Shown: positions 7,812 to 18,152, counted from the first letter of the stretch. The stretch: DNA of 64,000 nt from Pseudemcibacter sp038106445 (GCA_038106445.1 JAYODU010000002.1:310001-374000); one strand, 5' to 3'. Translations and numbers: made by a program. The notes: generated by a model from the letters alone, not told the origin.

Positions 7812-8923
7812 GGAAGATTGAGCACGCCACCAGTGCAGGGTTTGCTGACACCGGTTGTTCCCGGAAATGATATCGGCAGGTTATAAAGCTTCCTGATCGC
7901 CATAAGGGCGAAGGCTTCTGCTTCGATATAATCACTGTCAAACCCAAGTATATTTACCGGATCAACAGTCCCCTCAAGCAGATCATCTAGCATTTTCATC
8001 ATGACCGGGTTCTGCGCACCACCGCCGCAGACATACCAGTGTTTAACGGGCACAGGGCATAAACATTCCGCAATTTTCACGCATCTTACTGAAAATGCAC
8101 AAAGCGTTGCCGCCCCATCTTCGAGCGGCAGTGTGTGGACTTCATCCACGTTAAATTCGTCGCGGTCCAATGATTTTGGGGCGGGCTGTCTAAAATAATC
8201 ATTTTGCATCCATTTTTGCACCATTGCCTGATTGACCGTTCCCTTGGCTGATATTTCACCGCCCCTGTCATAGGGTAGATCGGCGTTTTTGCGCACAAGA
8301 TCATCCAGAAGCGCATTGGCGGGCCCAGTATCAAACGCCAGCATATCATCGGCATTCGGTCCGCCAATCCATGTGATATTACCCACACCACCCATATTCA
8401 GCATCGCAACCGGGTAGTTAACATTGCTGCTTCGGGCAATAACATGGTGATAAATCGGGGCAAGTGGTGCCCCCTCACCGCCATTTTCCATATCATTACG
8501 GCGCAAATCGTTAATCACAGATATTCCCGTCATTTCGGCAAGCATTTTTCCGTCACCAATTTGCCAGGTCCAGCCTTCCTCAGGGCCGTGGAGTATGGTT
8601 TGACCATGAAAACCGATGACATCAATCTCATCCATTTGATTTGTTTCAATTATTTTTTTTACAATCTCAGCATGAAGCTCGGTTACCAGCTTTTCGGCTT
8701 CGTTGATCAGGGTGTTATTTTTGGTTGGGCGCCCTTCTTTTCTTGCTTCGGACAAGGCGGATTTTAACAAGGCCTGCTCATCCTTTGTATAAGGTCTGTG
8801 GCACGCTGTTCCGATGCGCTCAACATGTTCACCGTCCGATTTTATGATGGTGGCATCAATACCGTCCAGTGACGTTCCGCTGATCAAACCGATTGCGGTC
8901 AATGGGTTATTTTTTTCGGCCAA
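7808..8923 (-). CDS. anmK: Anhydro-N-acetylmuramic acid kinase
   Basis: Cytoplasmic enzyme of peptidoglycan recycling that opens and phosphorylates 1,6-anhydro-MurNAc to MurNAc-6-phosphate. At 371 residues it is of normal family length. The ATP-binding start ISGTSLDGIDATI (about 14-26), GFHGQTILHGP, LNMGGVGNITWIGG and FDTGPANALLDDL are all diagnostic. It starts 91 bases from tyrS on the opposite strand, an arrangement common in alphaproteobacteria. The nearby exported LD-carboxypeptidase also acts on peptidoglycan fragments; MurQ and NagK-type partners are not in the window. Confidence 0.96.
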   Translation of the reverse strand: MAEKNNPLTAIGLISGTSLDGIDATIIKSDGEHVERIGTACHRPYTKDEQALLKSALSEARKEGRPTKNNTLINEAEKLVTELHAEIVKKIIETNQMDEIDVIGFHGQTILHGPEEGWTWQIGDGKMLAEMTGISVINDLRRNDMENGGEGAPLAPIYHHVIARSSNVNYPVAMLNMGGVGNITWIGGPNADDMLAFDTGPANALLDDLVRKNADLPYDRGGEISAKGTVNQAMVQKWMQNDYFRQPAPKSLDRDEFNVDEVHTLPLEDGAATLCAFSVRCVKIAECLCPVPVKHWYVCGGGAQNPVMMKMLDDLLEGTVDPVNILGFDSDYIEAEAFALMAIRKLYNLPISFPGTTGVSKPCTGGVLNLP

Positions 8924-9014
8924 TAATAAAATCCCCTAAATTTCCATTTTGGTCTTTGTTCAACTTGTGCTAAACGAACGGACATTAAATTATAAATTAC
9001 TAAATGACTATATT

Positions 9015-10286
9015 ATGACCGAAACCATCAATAATTACACGCCTAAATCAGAATTTTTGAAAGTGATGATGGAGCGCGGCTTTATTCATCAGTGCACGGA
9101 TGCAGAAGCGCTTGATAAACGCCTGCAATCTGAGATTATCCCGGCCTATATTGGTTTCGATTGTACGGCAAGTAGTCTTCATGTGGGATCACTTGTGCAG
9201 ATAATGATGCTGCGCCATCTGCAAAAATGTGGTCATAAACCAATCGCGCTTATGGGTGGTGGTACAACAAAAATCGGAGACCCAAGCGGCAAGGATGAAA
9301 GCCGCCAGATTTTAACTTACGAAAAAATCAATGAAAATATGGACGGTATCAAATCGGTTTTTGAAAAATACCTTAAATTTGGTGATGGCCCGACTGATGC
9401 GATCATGCCCAACAACGCGGACTGGCTTGATGATCTGAATTATATTGATCTGCTGCGCACTATTGGCCCGCATTTTACCATTAACCGCATGCTGACCTTT
9501 GAGAGCGTGAAAATGCGCCTTGACCGTGAAAGCCCGCTGACATTTCTTGAATTCAACTACATGATCCTTCAGGCATATGATTTTCTGGAACTACAGCGCC
9601 GGGTCGGCTGCGCTATGCAGATGGGCGGGTCGGACCAATGGGGCAACATCATCAACGGTGTGGAACTTAACCGCCGCATGGACCGGAAGGAAGTTTTCGG
9701 CCTGACCACGCCGCTGGTGACCCTTGCAAGTGGTGCAAAAATGGGAAAAACCGCCACCGGGGCCATTTGGCTGAATGAAGATATGTGTTCCAGTTACGAT
9801 TTCTGGCAATATTGGCGAAACACATCCGATGCGGATGTGGGACGTTTCCTGCGTTTGTTTACTGAGCTACCTATGGATGAAGTCAGAAGGCTTGAAGCGC
9901 TTGAAGGGCAGGAAATAAATGACGCCAAAAAAATCCTAGCTAACGAAGCCACGCGCCTGCTTCACGGCGCGGATGCCGCCACAAAGGCTGAGGAAACAGC
10001 AAAAAAGGCCTTTGAAGACAGATCATTAGGCGCCGATCTTCCCACCATAGATGTGGCAAAATCCGCCCTTGAAAGCGGTATTTCAGTATCGGATCTCTAT
10101 GTCACCGCAGGGCTTGGTGCATCAAAGGCTGAAGTCAGACGGCTGATAAATCAGGGTGGTGCCAAACTGAATGATGAAAAAATCGCTGACGGCGACATGA
10201 TCATATCCCTTGATCACCTTAATGATCAAGGCAGCATCAAGTTATCTGCCGGAAAAAAGAGACATATTCTGATAGTGCCAAAATAA
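9015..10286 (+). CDS. tyrS: Tyrosyl-tRNA synthetase
   Basis: Class I aminoacyl-tRNA synthetase charging tRNA-Tyr. I start it at ATG 9015 (MTETINNYTPKSEF), giving 423 residues, because the reading-frame extension back to 8949 has no family similarity. The HIGH-like motif is HVGS at residues 56-59, the tyrosine pocket includes YIGFD near 45 and GGSDQWGN near 213, and the KMSKS loop is KMGKT near 240, the form usual in alphaproteobacterial TyrRS. A C-terminal S4 RNA-binding domain (about 355-420, with GLGASKAEVRRLI) is intact. The LD-carboxypeptidase gene follows 16 bases downstream and may be co-transcribed. Confidence 0.97.
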   Translation: MTETINNYTPKSEFLKVMMERGFIHQCTDAEALDKRLQSEIIPAYIGFDCTASSLHVGSLVQIMMLRHLQKCGHKPIALMGGGTTKIGDPSGKDESRQILTYEKINENMDGIKSVFEKYLKFGDGPTDAIMPNNADWLDDLNYIDLLRTIGPHFTINRMLTFESVKMRLDRESPLTFLEFNYMILQAYDFLELQRRVGCAMQMGGSDQWGNIINGVELNRRMDRKEVFGLTTPLVTLASGAKMGKTATGAIWLNEDMCSSYDFWQYWRNTSDADVGRFLRLFTELPMDEVRRLEALEGQEINDAKKILANEATRLLHGADAATKAEETAKKAFEDRSLGADLPTIDVAKSALESGISVSDLYVTAGLGASKAEVRRLINQGGAKLNDEKIADGDMIISLDHLNDQGSIKLSAGKKRHILIVPK

Positions 10287-10302
10287 CAAATGAGAAAATA
10301 TC

Positions 10303-11346
10303 ATGATGGATAGACGCGAAATTTTAAAAACGGGACTTACTGCAAGCGGTGCCATCGCATTAGCAGGAATATCGACGAATGCCATGGCGCAGGAGCGTTC
10401 GATCATTAAACCAAAAAGACTGTCAAAGGGCGATACGATTATGATCGTTGCACCTTCGGGTGTTGAATATAACAAATTCAGGCTTCAGTTATCAATTGAA
10501 TCCCTTGAAGCAATGGGACTTAAGGTTAAAGTAGCCGACAACACCTTGGGCCGATTTGGTTATTTCCCCGCTGAAGACGAAGTTCGCGCCGCAGAACTCA
10601 ATCAGGCATTTGCTGATCCGGATGTGGATGCAATTATCGCATTAAGAGGTGGATGGGGTGCCGCAAGAACGCTGCCCTATCTGGATTTTGATCTGATAAA
10701 GCAAAACCCGAAAGCATTGATCGGTTATAGTGATATCACCGCGCTTTTAAATTCAATTTATCAGTTAACCGGCCTGATCACTTTCCATGGCCCGATCGCA
10801 GGCAGTAACTGGGGCGAATTTACCGCAGAACATTTTCAGGATATTCTCTTTAACGGCAGTGCACAGCATATGGTCAATCCACAAGATAAGGGAGAATACT
10901 TAACCGTTCGCGAAAATCGCACACAAACGATTGTACCCGGTCAGTCGGAAGGTCGCTTGGTTGGGGGTAATCTTACTGTATTAACCGCCATTCAGGGCAC
11001 CCCGTATTTCCCTGATATCGCTGGTAATATACTTATGCTGGAAGATGTGGGAGAAAACATATACAGGGTAGACAGAATGCTAACTCAACTTGCGCTTGGT
11101 GGACATCTGGATGCCTGCGCCGGGATTGTTTTTGGTGGTATGACAGATGTGGATACTGATGGTGGTTACGGTGATTTCGCATTGATGGATATTATGGAAC
11201 AACATTGTATAAAAACCGGAAAACCAACGTTTTATGGTGCCCTCTTCGGTCATATTCCAATGAATAGAACGATGCCTGTTGGTTGCAAGGTTAGAATAGA
11301 TGCGGATAACGGAACGGTAACGATGCTTGAAAGCGCCGTTTCCTAA
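10303..11346 (+). CDS. Exported LD-carboxypeptidase (peptidase S66)
   Basis: Serine peptidase of family S66 (LdcA/MccF), which removes terminal D-Ala from tetrapeptide muropeptides or detoxifies microcin-like peptides. The catalytic triad is visible as Ser143 (GYSDITALLN), Glu247 (LMLEDVGENI) and His317 (FGHIPMNR), with RGGWGAARTLPYLD near 115. Unlike cytoplasmic LdcA, the 347-residue protein starts with a twin-arginine signal: DRREILKTG, a hydrophobic stretch 11-27, and likely cleavage after AMA at 29. It should therefore act in the periplasm. It lies just behind tyrS and overlaps the convergent AsmA-like gene by four bases. A recycling or cell-wall remodelling role is inferred; a MccF-like immunity role is not excluded. 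Confidence 0.9.
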   Translation: MMDRREILKTGLTASGAIALAGISTNAMAQERSIIKPKRLSKGDTIMIVAPSGVEYNKFRLQLSIESLEAMGLKVKVADNTLGRFGYFPAEDEVRAAELNQAFADPDVDAIIALRGGWGAARTLPYLDFDLIKQNPKALIGYSDITALLNSIYQLTGLITFHGPIAGSNWGEFTAEHFQDILFNGSAQHMVNPQDKGEYLTVRENRTQTIVPGQSEGRLVGGNLTVLTAIQGTPYFPDIAGNILMLEDVGENIYRVDRMLTQLALGGHLDACAGIVFGGMTDVDTDGGYGDFALMDIMEQHCIKTGKPTFYGALFGHIPMNRTMPVGCKVRIDADNGTVTMLESAVS

Positions 11347-14300
11347 TCAGGGGGCATGCCTGACTGCGAAACATCAGCAGCGGCAGCCTGCTCTTCTTCC
11401 TCAATTTCGGCTTCTTCACGTGCTGAGGGGGTATTATTATCCCCACCGATAGCACCAAATATTTTTCTGAATATTCCGGGTGCCAGCACCATTAACGGGT
11501 TAATGTTAACATTCGGGTCTTCAACCGACCCCTGCATATTATAGGTGGCGGAAAAAACGCCTTCACCTTTACCGCCCACAAGAATTGTTCCCAAAAGCGG
11601 TATATTACTTAGCAGGGAATTAATACCGTAAGCGGGTATAATGGTTCCACCCAATGAGATTTCATCAAATTTCTGATCAATATACCCATCAACGGTAATT
11701 CCAAGTGATGGTCCTTTTGCACTGCCGGACTTAAAGGTCATAACATCATCATACTGGGTGAATTCACTTTCGAAGCTTTCGAATGACAAGCCATTTTTTT
11801 CCAGTTCTTCCTGCGCTTTTGCAAATTCCTTTTCACGTAGCAGTTCATTGAAGGCCGGTGAATTGGCAACCCTGAAATTTCCGGCATCAATGGTGCCCTT
11901 CATTGAAAAGCCTTTTTCCATCCGTTCCATATCGGCAACAATCAGCAAATCACCCTGATCGCCACTTGTGAAGAAATCAAGTGCTCGTAAAGCCTGACCA
12001 GCATCGTTAGTTTTCAGAGTTAATTTTTGTGGTGCGGAAAGATCATCCATCGTCGCAATAATGATTGATACATTTTTGCCATCACCCCATTTGCCATTAT
12101 AGCCAAAATCAATCATTTCATTATTTATATATCCGGCAAGGATTGTCGTTTCCTGCATTTCAACATCATTATACATGGCGACATTTGCAATGGACCCTGC
12201 AAGATTGAAATCGGGCAGATCAGCTTCATCGTCACCTTCAACCGGGTTTAAAATAATATCCATAATAGGAACGGCATTAAATTTGTTCCCTTTGATGGAA
12301 ACCTGATAAAGGCGGTTATCACGATCCCATTCAAACAAGCCGGTAAAATCCTGAAGCAACGCACCACCTTCATCCAGCATTTCAAGGTTCTGAATAAATA
12401 ATCGCGTGGTTCTTTCACCATCATAAACAAGCTCTAATTCCGACTTCATCCTGTCAGATTTAAAGGTAATATCATTTACATTAATGTTACCTCTATCATC
12501 AAATACGAGAGAAAAATCTGTAGACGCCACATTGTCACCTGCTTTAAGCCATCCAAGAGGTTCAAACGTTATATTTGTGTCTTTAAGATCAAAATGGCCA
12601 ATTCCTGACTGTAAGTCGGCCCCCTTGCCAACAAGTGTCAGTGAGGCATTTGCTGGTCCTTCTGTATATTCTTCAAAAGGCAAACCCAGTCTGCCCCATT
12701 CATCGCCAGATATATCGCCAGCTATGCTATAGCGCGTAGGGGAATTATTCTCACCATCAAAATCTTCGGTCCATTCCGCAGCAAAATCTATACCGTTTAA
12801 AACGATATCTCCGTTGGATGTGATACCGTCCCTAGATACAAATAAAGACATAGTGCCTTCTGTAATAGCAAGCTCATCGGTTAATCCCGGTATGGCAAGA
12901 TTTTCGATGTCTGCCTCTACATTAAATTCAACCTCGCTGATTTTAAGATCTGTTATAAGGGGGAAGTTAAGGGTCAGGTGTGTGATTGCATCACCAACAA
13001 CGCTATCCTGTTTTATTCCATACTGACTTGGGTATCCTAAAGGTTGATTATCTATAATCCTTAGAATATCTTCGATACGCCCATTAATCGGAATTTCAAA
13101 ATCAGCGATTGCCAACCCTTTTCTTGAAATGTCATTAAAATTAAGGACTGCGTTTTCCAATGTGACATTTTCCACATTGGCACTATCTATATTAAGCAAA
13201 AAATGGTTTAGTCTTAGTGTTGCGCTACCGTTCATATTAACGAGTTGCGGCATCGGTTTTAAAAAATGCGCTTCTCCCTCGACAACATTAAAATTAAAGA
13301 TAAAACTGTCATCGGGCAACTGTTCCATTACCCACATGTCCGGCTTGATATTTACATCTATTGTGCCATCGGTGATTGTTCCGCCTGTAATGTTGCCTTC
13401 AATCCAGAGACGGGCATTCTGAAGCAGTCCCGGTGGCCAGTAAACAGCCAGATTAGTAAGTGGCATATGCCCGACATTCGCCGTAAGTACTATATCCGGA
13501 TCATCTCTGAAACTTCTGATAGTCCCGTTGGCACTGATGGTCGCACCGTCGAATTTAAGGTAAAATTCATCAATCTCCACCTCATCCTTAGCCGACAAAA
13601 ATCTCCCGTTTAAAAGAGCTTCATCAATTTTTATAGGGGTATTATATAGCTTCGCTGGATTGATCTGACCGCTACCAATATCAACTTCAAAATCAAACAC
13701 CGGCAAATCAAAGTTTTTATCAACAGAAAAATTAATGGTTCCACTTACATCAATATCAAGTGTGGAAAGTCCGGATAGTCCTTCAACTTCGCCGGCAATT
13801 TTTTTGGGTACCAGATTTATAAATTTGATCTGTGTTGTCGCTTTTTCCTCAGGAATACTGTAACTGATCGACATGTGCAGAGAAATATCATTATCATCCT
13901 CAAAATCAAGGGCACCTTCAAGCAGCAAACTAAGCCCGTCATCAACCCGCCTGATGTCAAGAATGGCATCAGGAATTTGCCAGACATCACCTGAAAGCTC
14001 ATCTGTCAGATTTACTTTTGTATCAGCCAGTGTAAGTTGCTGCAGGTATCCAGTGGAAGTTAGAGTACTGGGTGCTGCAAGTAACTGTTTTGTAAGCCGG
14101 GGCACAAGATCAGGCGAATTATTAAATTCATCCAGATATGTCCTCATTGCCAAAACGAATGCATCCTGATCAAATGGCTCACCATTCCATACATCAGCAG
14201 GCACCAGAACGTTCAATTCCAGACCACTGAATTCAACAAATGTTGGGGCCAAAACACCACGAAATAGTGCAGTAGGGCTAAACTGCATTCCTGCTTCGGG

Positions 14301-14642
14301 AATTTGTAATGTCATTCCTGTTTGGCGATTTTCAATATAAAAATTTAGAAACCGGACCTCAAAACTGCTATTACCAGTCGGATTATTTTCTGCACTTCGC
14401 CATGTTAGTATACTTCTGTCAAACTGGATATTCTGGCCAATGCCCTGTTCTATAAGAACATTTCGAAGCAAGGGAGAATATCCATCCAGCTCGACCGGGC
14501 CATTGCTGACGCGCCAGATAAACAACATCATTCCGATGGTCACTATGGCCATGGACGAAACAATGACTTTTACTGTGTATCTACAAATCTTGTTCAATTC
14601 GTATTTCTCTATTCTGACAAATAGTTTAGTTGGTTCACACAC
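11343..14642 (-). CDS. AsmA/YhdP-like protein with DUF3971 domain
   Basis: A 1099-residue protein with one N-terminal membrane anchor (about residues 26-46), then a long, beta-rich periplasmic part and an AsmA-like C-terminal region. This is the architecture of YhdP/TamB-family bridge proteins, which help move phospholipids to the outer membrane. Repeated short motifs (for example FSVDKNFDLPVFDFEVDIGS, SLGGTIIPAYGINSLL) fit the repeating beta-groove. The end is glutamate- and alanine-rich (residues about 1072-1099). The start is GTG 14642; internal starts before the anchor cannot be excluded. It is divergent from glnE with only 37 bases between starts, so the two share a promoter region. Family assignment is good; lipid transport is known from other bacteria, not from this sequence. 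Confidence 0.85.
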   Translation of the reverse strand: MCEPTKLFVRIEKYELNKICRYTVKVIVSSMAIVTIGMMLFIWRVSNGPVELDGYSPLLRNVLIEQGIGQNIQFDRSILTWRSAENNPTGNSSFEVRFLNFYIENRQTGMTLQIPEAGMQFSPTALFRGVLAPTFVEFSGLELNVLVPADVWNGEPFDQDAFVLAMRTYLDEFNNSPDLVPRLTKQLLAAPSTLTSTGYLQQLTLADTKVNLTDELSGDVWQIPDAILDIRRVDDGLSLLLEGALDFEDDNDISLHMSISYSIPEEKATTQIKFINLVPKKIAGEVEGLSGLSTLDIDVSGTINFSVDKNFDLPVFDFEVDIGSGQINPAKLYNTPIKIDEALLNGRFLSAKDEVEIDEFYLKFDGATISANGTIRSFRDDPDIVLTANVGHMPLTNLAVYWPPGLLQNARLWIEGNITGGTITDGTIDVNIKPDMWVMEQLPDDSFIFNFNVVEGEAHFLKPMPQLVNMNGSATLRLNHFLLNIDSANVENVTLENAVLNFNDISRKGLAIADFEIPINGRIEDILRIIDNQPLGYPSQYGIKQDSVVGDAITHLTLNFPLITDLKISEVEFNVEADIENLAIPGLTDELAITEGTMSLFVSRDGITSNGDIVLNGIDFAAEWTEDFDGENNSPTRYSIAGDISGDEWGRLGLPFEEYTEGPANASLTLVGKGADLQSGIGHFDLKDTNITFEPLGWLKAGDNVASTDFSLVFDDRGNINVNDITFKSDRMKSELELVYDGERTTRLFIQNLEMLDEGGALLQDFTGLFEWDRDNRLYQVSIKGNKFNAVPIMDIILNPVEGDDEADLPDFNLAGSIANVAMYNDVEMQETTILAGYINNEMIDFGYNGKWGDGKNVSIIIATMDDLSAPQKLTLKTNDAGQALRALDFFTSGDQGDLLIVADMERMEKGFSMKGTIDAGNFRVANSPAFNELLREKEFAKAQEELEKNGLSFESFESEFTQYDDVMTFKSGSAKGPSLGITVDGYIDQKFDEISLGGTIIPAYGINSLLSNIPLLGTILVGGKGEGVFSATYNMQGSVEDPNVNINPLMVLAPGIFRKIFGAIGGDNNTPSAREEAEIEEEEQAAAADVSQSGMPPD

Positions 14643-14679
14643 ATATTGATGTTAATTATATTGTAAAAATGTCAATAAT

Positions 14680-17600
14680 ATGATTTCGGAACCTTGCTTA
14701 ATGTCGAAGATGTCGTCAGCTACATCATTAAATTTAAAGTATTTTCCTAAAATTTCTGATGAACAGTTTGCAAATCAGAAGCTAAAGGATTTTTTGTTAC
14801 TTTACAATGAAACTTATCCTATTGAAATTAAAAATATTTTTTCGAAACCAAAATATAAAAACCTATTATTGGGCATATTTAGTGCTAGCCCTTATTTGAC
14901 CAGGCTTATTTTTAATAACATTTCCTTTATGCAGGAAGTCTTTGATAAACAGCCAAATATACTGGTTGAAAATATCTATTCCTCACTCCTTAATCAAAAC
15001 TATGACAATATTAACCAACTGATGACAGCGCTTAGATCAGCAAAAAGTAAAATTGCACTTGTTGTAGGATTAGCCGATCTCTCAGGACTTTGGACTCTCA
15101 AACAGATTACCAGAACATTAAGTGAATTTGCGGAACTTTCATTAAAATTAACGGTCAATTACCTACTTAACGAAGCTCGGGACAACCAAGAAATAGAACT
15201 CCCCCATGCCGATGATGCGAGCAGAAATTGCGGTTATGTTATACTCGGCATGGGAAAACTTGGTGGTTATGAGCTTAATTATTCCAGTGACATAGATCTA
15301 ATCGTTTTGTTTGACCTGGACATTGTCAAATATACCGGACGCAAAAGCGCGCAGGATTTTTTCGTTAAGCTAACACAAAAACTGGTAAAAATTCTGGCTG
15401 AAAGAACGGCTGATGGGTACGTGTTCAGGATGGATTTAAGGTTAAGACCCGATCCAGGGGCCACACCGGTTGCATTATCAATGGAAGGCGCAGAAACATA
15501 TTATCAGAGCGTCGGTCTAAATTGGGAAAGAGCAGCGATGATCAAGGCCAGACCCGTTGCAGGTGATATCGATGCAGGTTACGCTTTCCTGGAGCGTATT
15601 CGTCGCTTTGTCTGGCGAAAGTTTCTTGATTACGCTGCAATCGAAGATATACACGCTATCAAAAAACTTATTCATCAGCATCACAGCCATTCTGGTATCA
15701 AACTTAAAGGGCATGACGTTAAGCTTGGGCGGGGCGGTATTCGCGAAATTGAATTTTATGCGCAAATCCATCAACTGATCGCCGGTGGTCGTGAACCGCA
15801 GTTGCGTATTGCACCAACATGTGGTGCGTTAAACGCGTTACAAAAAAGTGGCAAACTTGATAAGGCCGAAAATGAAATTCTACAGGATTCCTATGTTTAT
15901 TTAAGAACAGTTGAACATAGACTACAAATGATAAATGACGATCAAACCCACGAAATCCCAACATCGGATGAAGATCTATACCGACTTACCCGTTTTATGG
16001 GATATGATAATTTGGAAAGTTTCGAAAAGGATCTAATTGACCATTTAAACTGCGTACATGACCTTTTCAACAATTTGCTTCAGGACACCCATCAGGCTGA
16101 TGAAGATATAAGCTTATCGTTCCCGCTGGACAGGTATCATCCCGCAACACTTGCGGCTATAGAAGCAGAAGGTTTTAATGATCCTAAGAAAATTTATAAA
16201 CTTATCCAAAACTGGCAAATCGGCCGTTACCGTGCCTGCAGAACCGAACGGGCGCGGACTATACTAAAACAGCTGGTACCGGAAATATTAAAAGCATTTG
16301 GTCATCATAATGACCCTGAGGCGGGACTGGTTAAATTTGATGATTTTTTATCGCGTCTACCTTCGGGAGTTCAGCTTTTTTCATTCATTAAGGCGCAACC
16401 CTGGCTTCTTGAACTGTTGGCGCAAATAATGGGAATGGCACCCTATTTATCAAATCAACTTTCCAGAAACCCTCTGCTATTGGATAGTGTTATCAGCACC
16501 GACACATTTAATGAAAATATATCACCGGAAGCACTAACAATAAGCCTAGATGAACAGCTTGGTACAGCACTTGATTTTCAGGATACGCTGGATATCACCA
16601 GAAAGTGGGCTAATGAGGGAAAATTTCAAGTCGGCCTGCAGATTCTGCGCGGTCATATTGATGTAGACAAATCAGGTGAAAAATTAACCCTCATTGCTGA
16701 AACAGCCTTAAAAGCATTACTAGAGCATGTAAAAAGTGAATTTGCCAAAAAACATGGCACGATCGAAAATTCATCAATTTGTGTTCTTGCAATGGGAAAG
16801 TTGGGTGGATTTGAATTAACCTCCACATCAGATATTGACATGGTATTTATTTACGATGCCGCAGATATGGGCAGTGTATCGAACGGTGAAAAACAACTGT
16901 CCGTCAATCATTATTATGCACGTCTTTGCCAAAATTTCATTAACAGTATTACAGCCCTGACCGGAGAAGGAAAGCTTTACGAAGTTGATATGCGACTTCG
17001 CCCTTCCGGAACGTCAGGACCGCTTGCAGTTAATATTGACAGCTTTAGTGATTATCAGGCCGGGCAGGCATGGACCTGGGAACATATGGCTTTAACACGT
17101 GCACGTGTCATTACCGATAAAAACCGTTTAAGAAAAAAAGTGGAAACCCTTATTCATAACATTCTGACCAATAAAAACCGTGACCAGGAAAAACTGCTAT
17201 TTGATTTGGCGGACATGAGACAAAGACTGGCGAGCAATTTTCCGACGGATAACCCGTGGGCCATGAAAAATGTGCGTGGCGGCATTATCGATATCGAATT
17301 TATATGCCAGTATCTGCTTCTAAAACACGGCCGTGAACATCCTGAAATACTTGAACAGAATACATTCCGACAAATACTTATGCTAGCCGATGCAAAAATT
17401 CTAACTTCCCGTCAGGGCCGAGAACTAAGCGATGCCTGCCATATAATGCAGACAATACAGGTTTTGCTTAGACTTTGCCTTGGAACAACATCAAAAAACA
17501 ACGAACGACCCCCAGCACTCATTAGATCCCTTGCAGAACGTTTAAAAACAAAACCTGAAAAATTGGAACCTCTTATTGCCAGTAAACATAAATCAGTCCT

Positions 17601-17694
17601 TGATTTATATAATAAAATAATTGAGATTCCCGCAGGGAAGCTGGGTTTGCAAAAATCAAATCAATCCAATGAAAATGAAAAGGATCACAAATGA
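14680..17694 (+). CDS. glnE: Bifunctional glutamine synthetase adenylyltransferase/deadenylase
   Basis: GlnE adenylylates glutamine synthetase when nitrogen is plentiful and deadenylylates it under limitation, responding to PII. Two nucleotidyltransferase domains are evident: GMGKLGGYELNYSSDIDL at about residue 190 (deadenylylase) and AMGKLGGFELTSTSDIDM at about 703 (adenylylase). Each is followed by an RLRP motif and a helical domain. At 1004 residues it is slightly longer than E. coli GlnE (about 946), as in other alphaproteobacteria. The first Met may be one of several (residues 1, 8, 11). The stop overlaps the next start (ATGA), making an operon glnE-bcp-DUF455. Confidence 0.97.
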   Translation: MISEPCLMSKMSSATSLNLKYFPKISDEQFANQKLKDFLLLYNETYPIEIKNIFSKPKYKNLLLGIFSASPYLTRLIFNNISFMQEVFDKQPNILVENIYSSLLNQNYDNINQLMTALRSAKSKIALVVGLADLSGLWTLKQITRTLSEFAELSLKLTVNYLLNEARDNQEIELPHADDASRNCGYVILGMGKLGGYELNYSSDIDLIVLFDLDIVKYTGRKSAQDFFVKLTQKLVKILAERTADGYVFRMDLRLRPDPGATPVALSMEGAETYYQSVGLNWERAAMIKARPVAGDIDAGYAFLERIRRFVWRKFLDYAAIEDIHAIKKLIHQHHSHSGIKLKGHDVKLGRGGIREIEFYAQIHQLIAGGREPQLRIAPTCGALNALQKSGKLDKAENEILQDSYVYLRTVEHRLQMINDDQTHEIPTSDEDLYRLTRFMGYDNLESFEKDLIDHLNCVHDLFNNLLQDTHQADEDISLSFPLDRYHPATLAAIEAEGFNDPKKIYKLIQNWQIGRYRACRTERARTILKQLVPEILKAFGHHNDPEAGLVKFDDFLSRLPSGVQLFSFIKAQPWLLELLAQIMGMAPYLSNQLSRNPLLLDSVISTDTFNENISPEALTISLDEQLGTALDFQDTLDITRKWANEGKFQVGLQILRGHIDVDKSGEKLTLIAETALKALLEHVKSEFAKKHGTIENSSICVLAMGKLGGFELTSTSDIDMVFIYDAADMGSVSNGEKQLSVNHYYARLCQNFINSITALTGEGKLYEVDMRLRPSGTSGPLAVNIDSFSDYQAGQAWTWEHMALTRARVITDKNRLRKKVETLIHNILTNKNRDQEKLLFDLADMRQRLASNFPTDNPWAMKNVRGGIIDIEFICQYLLLKHGREHPEILEQNTFRQILMLADAKILTSRQGRELSDACHIMQTIQVLLRLCLGTTSKNNERPPALIRSLAERLKTKPEKLEPLIASKHKSVLDLYNKIIEIPAGKLGLQKSNQSNENEKDHK

Positions 17695-18152
17695 TAAATA
17701 TTGGTGATAAAGCACCTGAATTTAATCTGCCGGATGAAACAGGCAAACTAATTTCTCTTAATGATTTTGAAGGGAAAAATATTGTGCTTTATTTTTACCC
17801 AAAGGATAATACGCCGGGATGTACAAAAGAAAGCATAGAGTTTAGCGAAGAAAAAGATGCATTTAAAAAACATGATACAGTCATACTTGGCGCGTCACGT
17901 GACGGTGTTAAAAAACATCAGAACTTTATTAAAAAACAAAATCTGACTGTAAAGCTGCTGGTCGATGAAGAAGGAACGCTTTGTAATGATTATACCGTCT
18001 GGGTAAAAAAGAAACTTTACGGTCGCGAATATATGGGAATTGAAAGAGCAACATTCCTTATCGGCCAGGACAGAACCATTAAACAAATCTGGCGCAATGT
18101 GAAAGTTGACGGCCATGTTAAGGATGTATTGAATACCGTTAAAGCAATATGA
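17691..18152 (+). CDS. bcp: Bcp/PrxQ-type thiol peroxidase
   Basis: Thioredoxin-fold peroxiredoxin that reduces hydrogen and organic peroxides in the cytoplasm, 153 residues. The peroxidatic cysteine is Cys44 in DNTPGCTKES. The position five residues on, where E. coli Bcp carries its resolving cysteine, is Ile49; the only other cysteine is Cys98 (GTLCNDYTVW). It therefore belongs to the one-Cys Bcp form or uses another resolving partner. It is coupled to glnE and DUF455 by four-base overlaps at both ends, the order usual in alphaproteobacteria. trxB, the source of reducing power for thioredoxin, is in this window at 31374. Confidence 0.94.
   Translation: MINIGDKAPEFNLPDETGKLISLNDFEGKNIVLYFYPKDNTPGCTKESIEFSEEKDAFKKHDTVILGASRDGVKKHQNFIKKQNLTVKLLVDEEGTLCNDYTVWVKKKLYGREYMGIERATFLIGQDRTIKQIWRNVKVDGHVKDVLNTVKAI

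Noticed and set aside
8949..9014. Longer start for tyrS
   Set aside because: The first 22 codons show no family similarity and ATG 9015 gives the normal TyrRS length.
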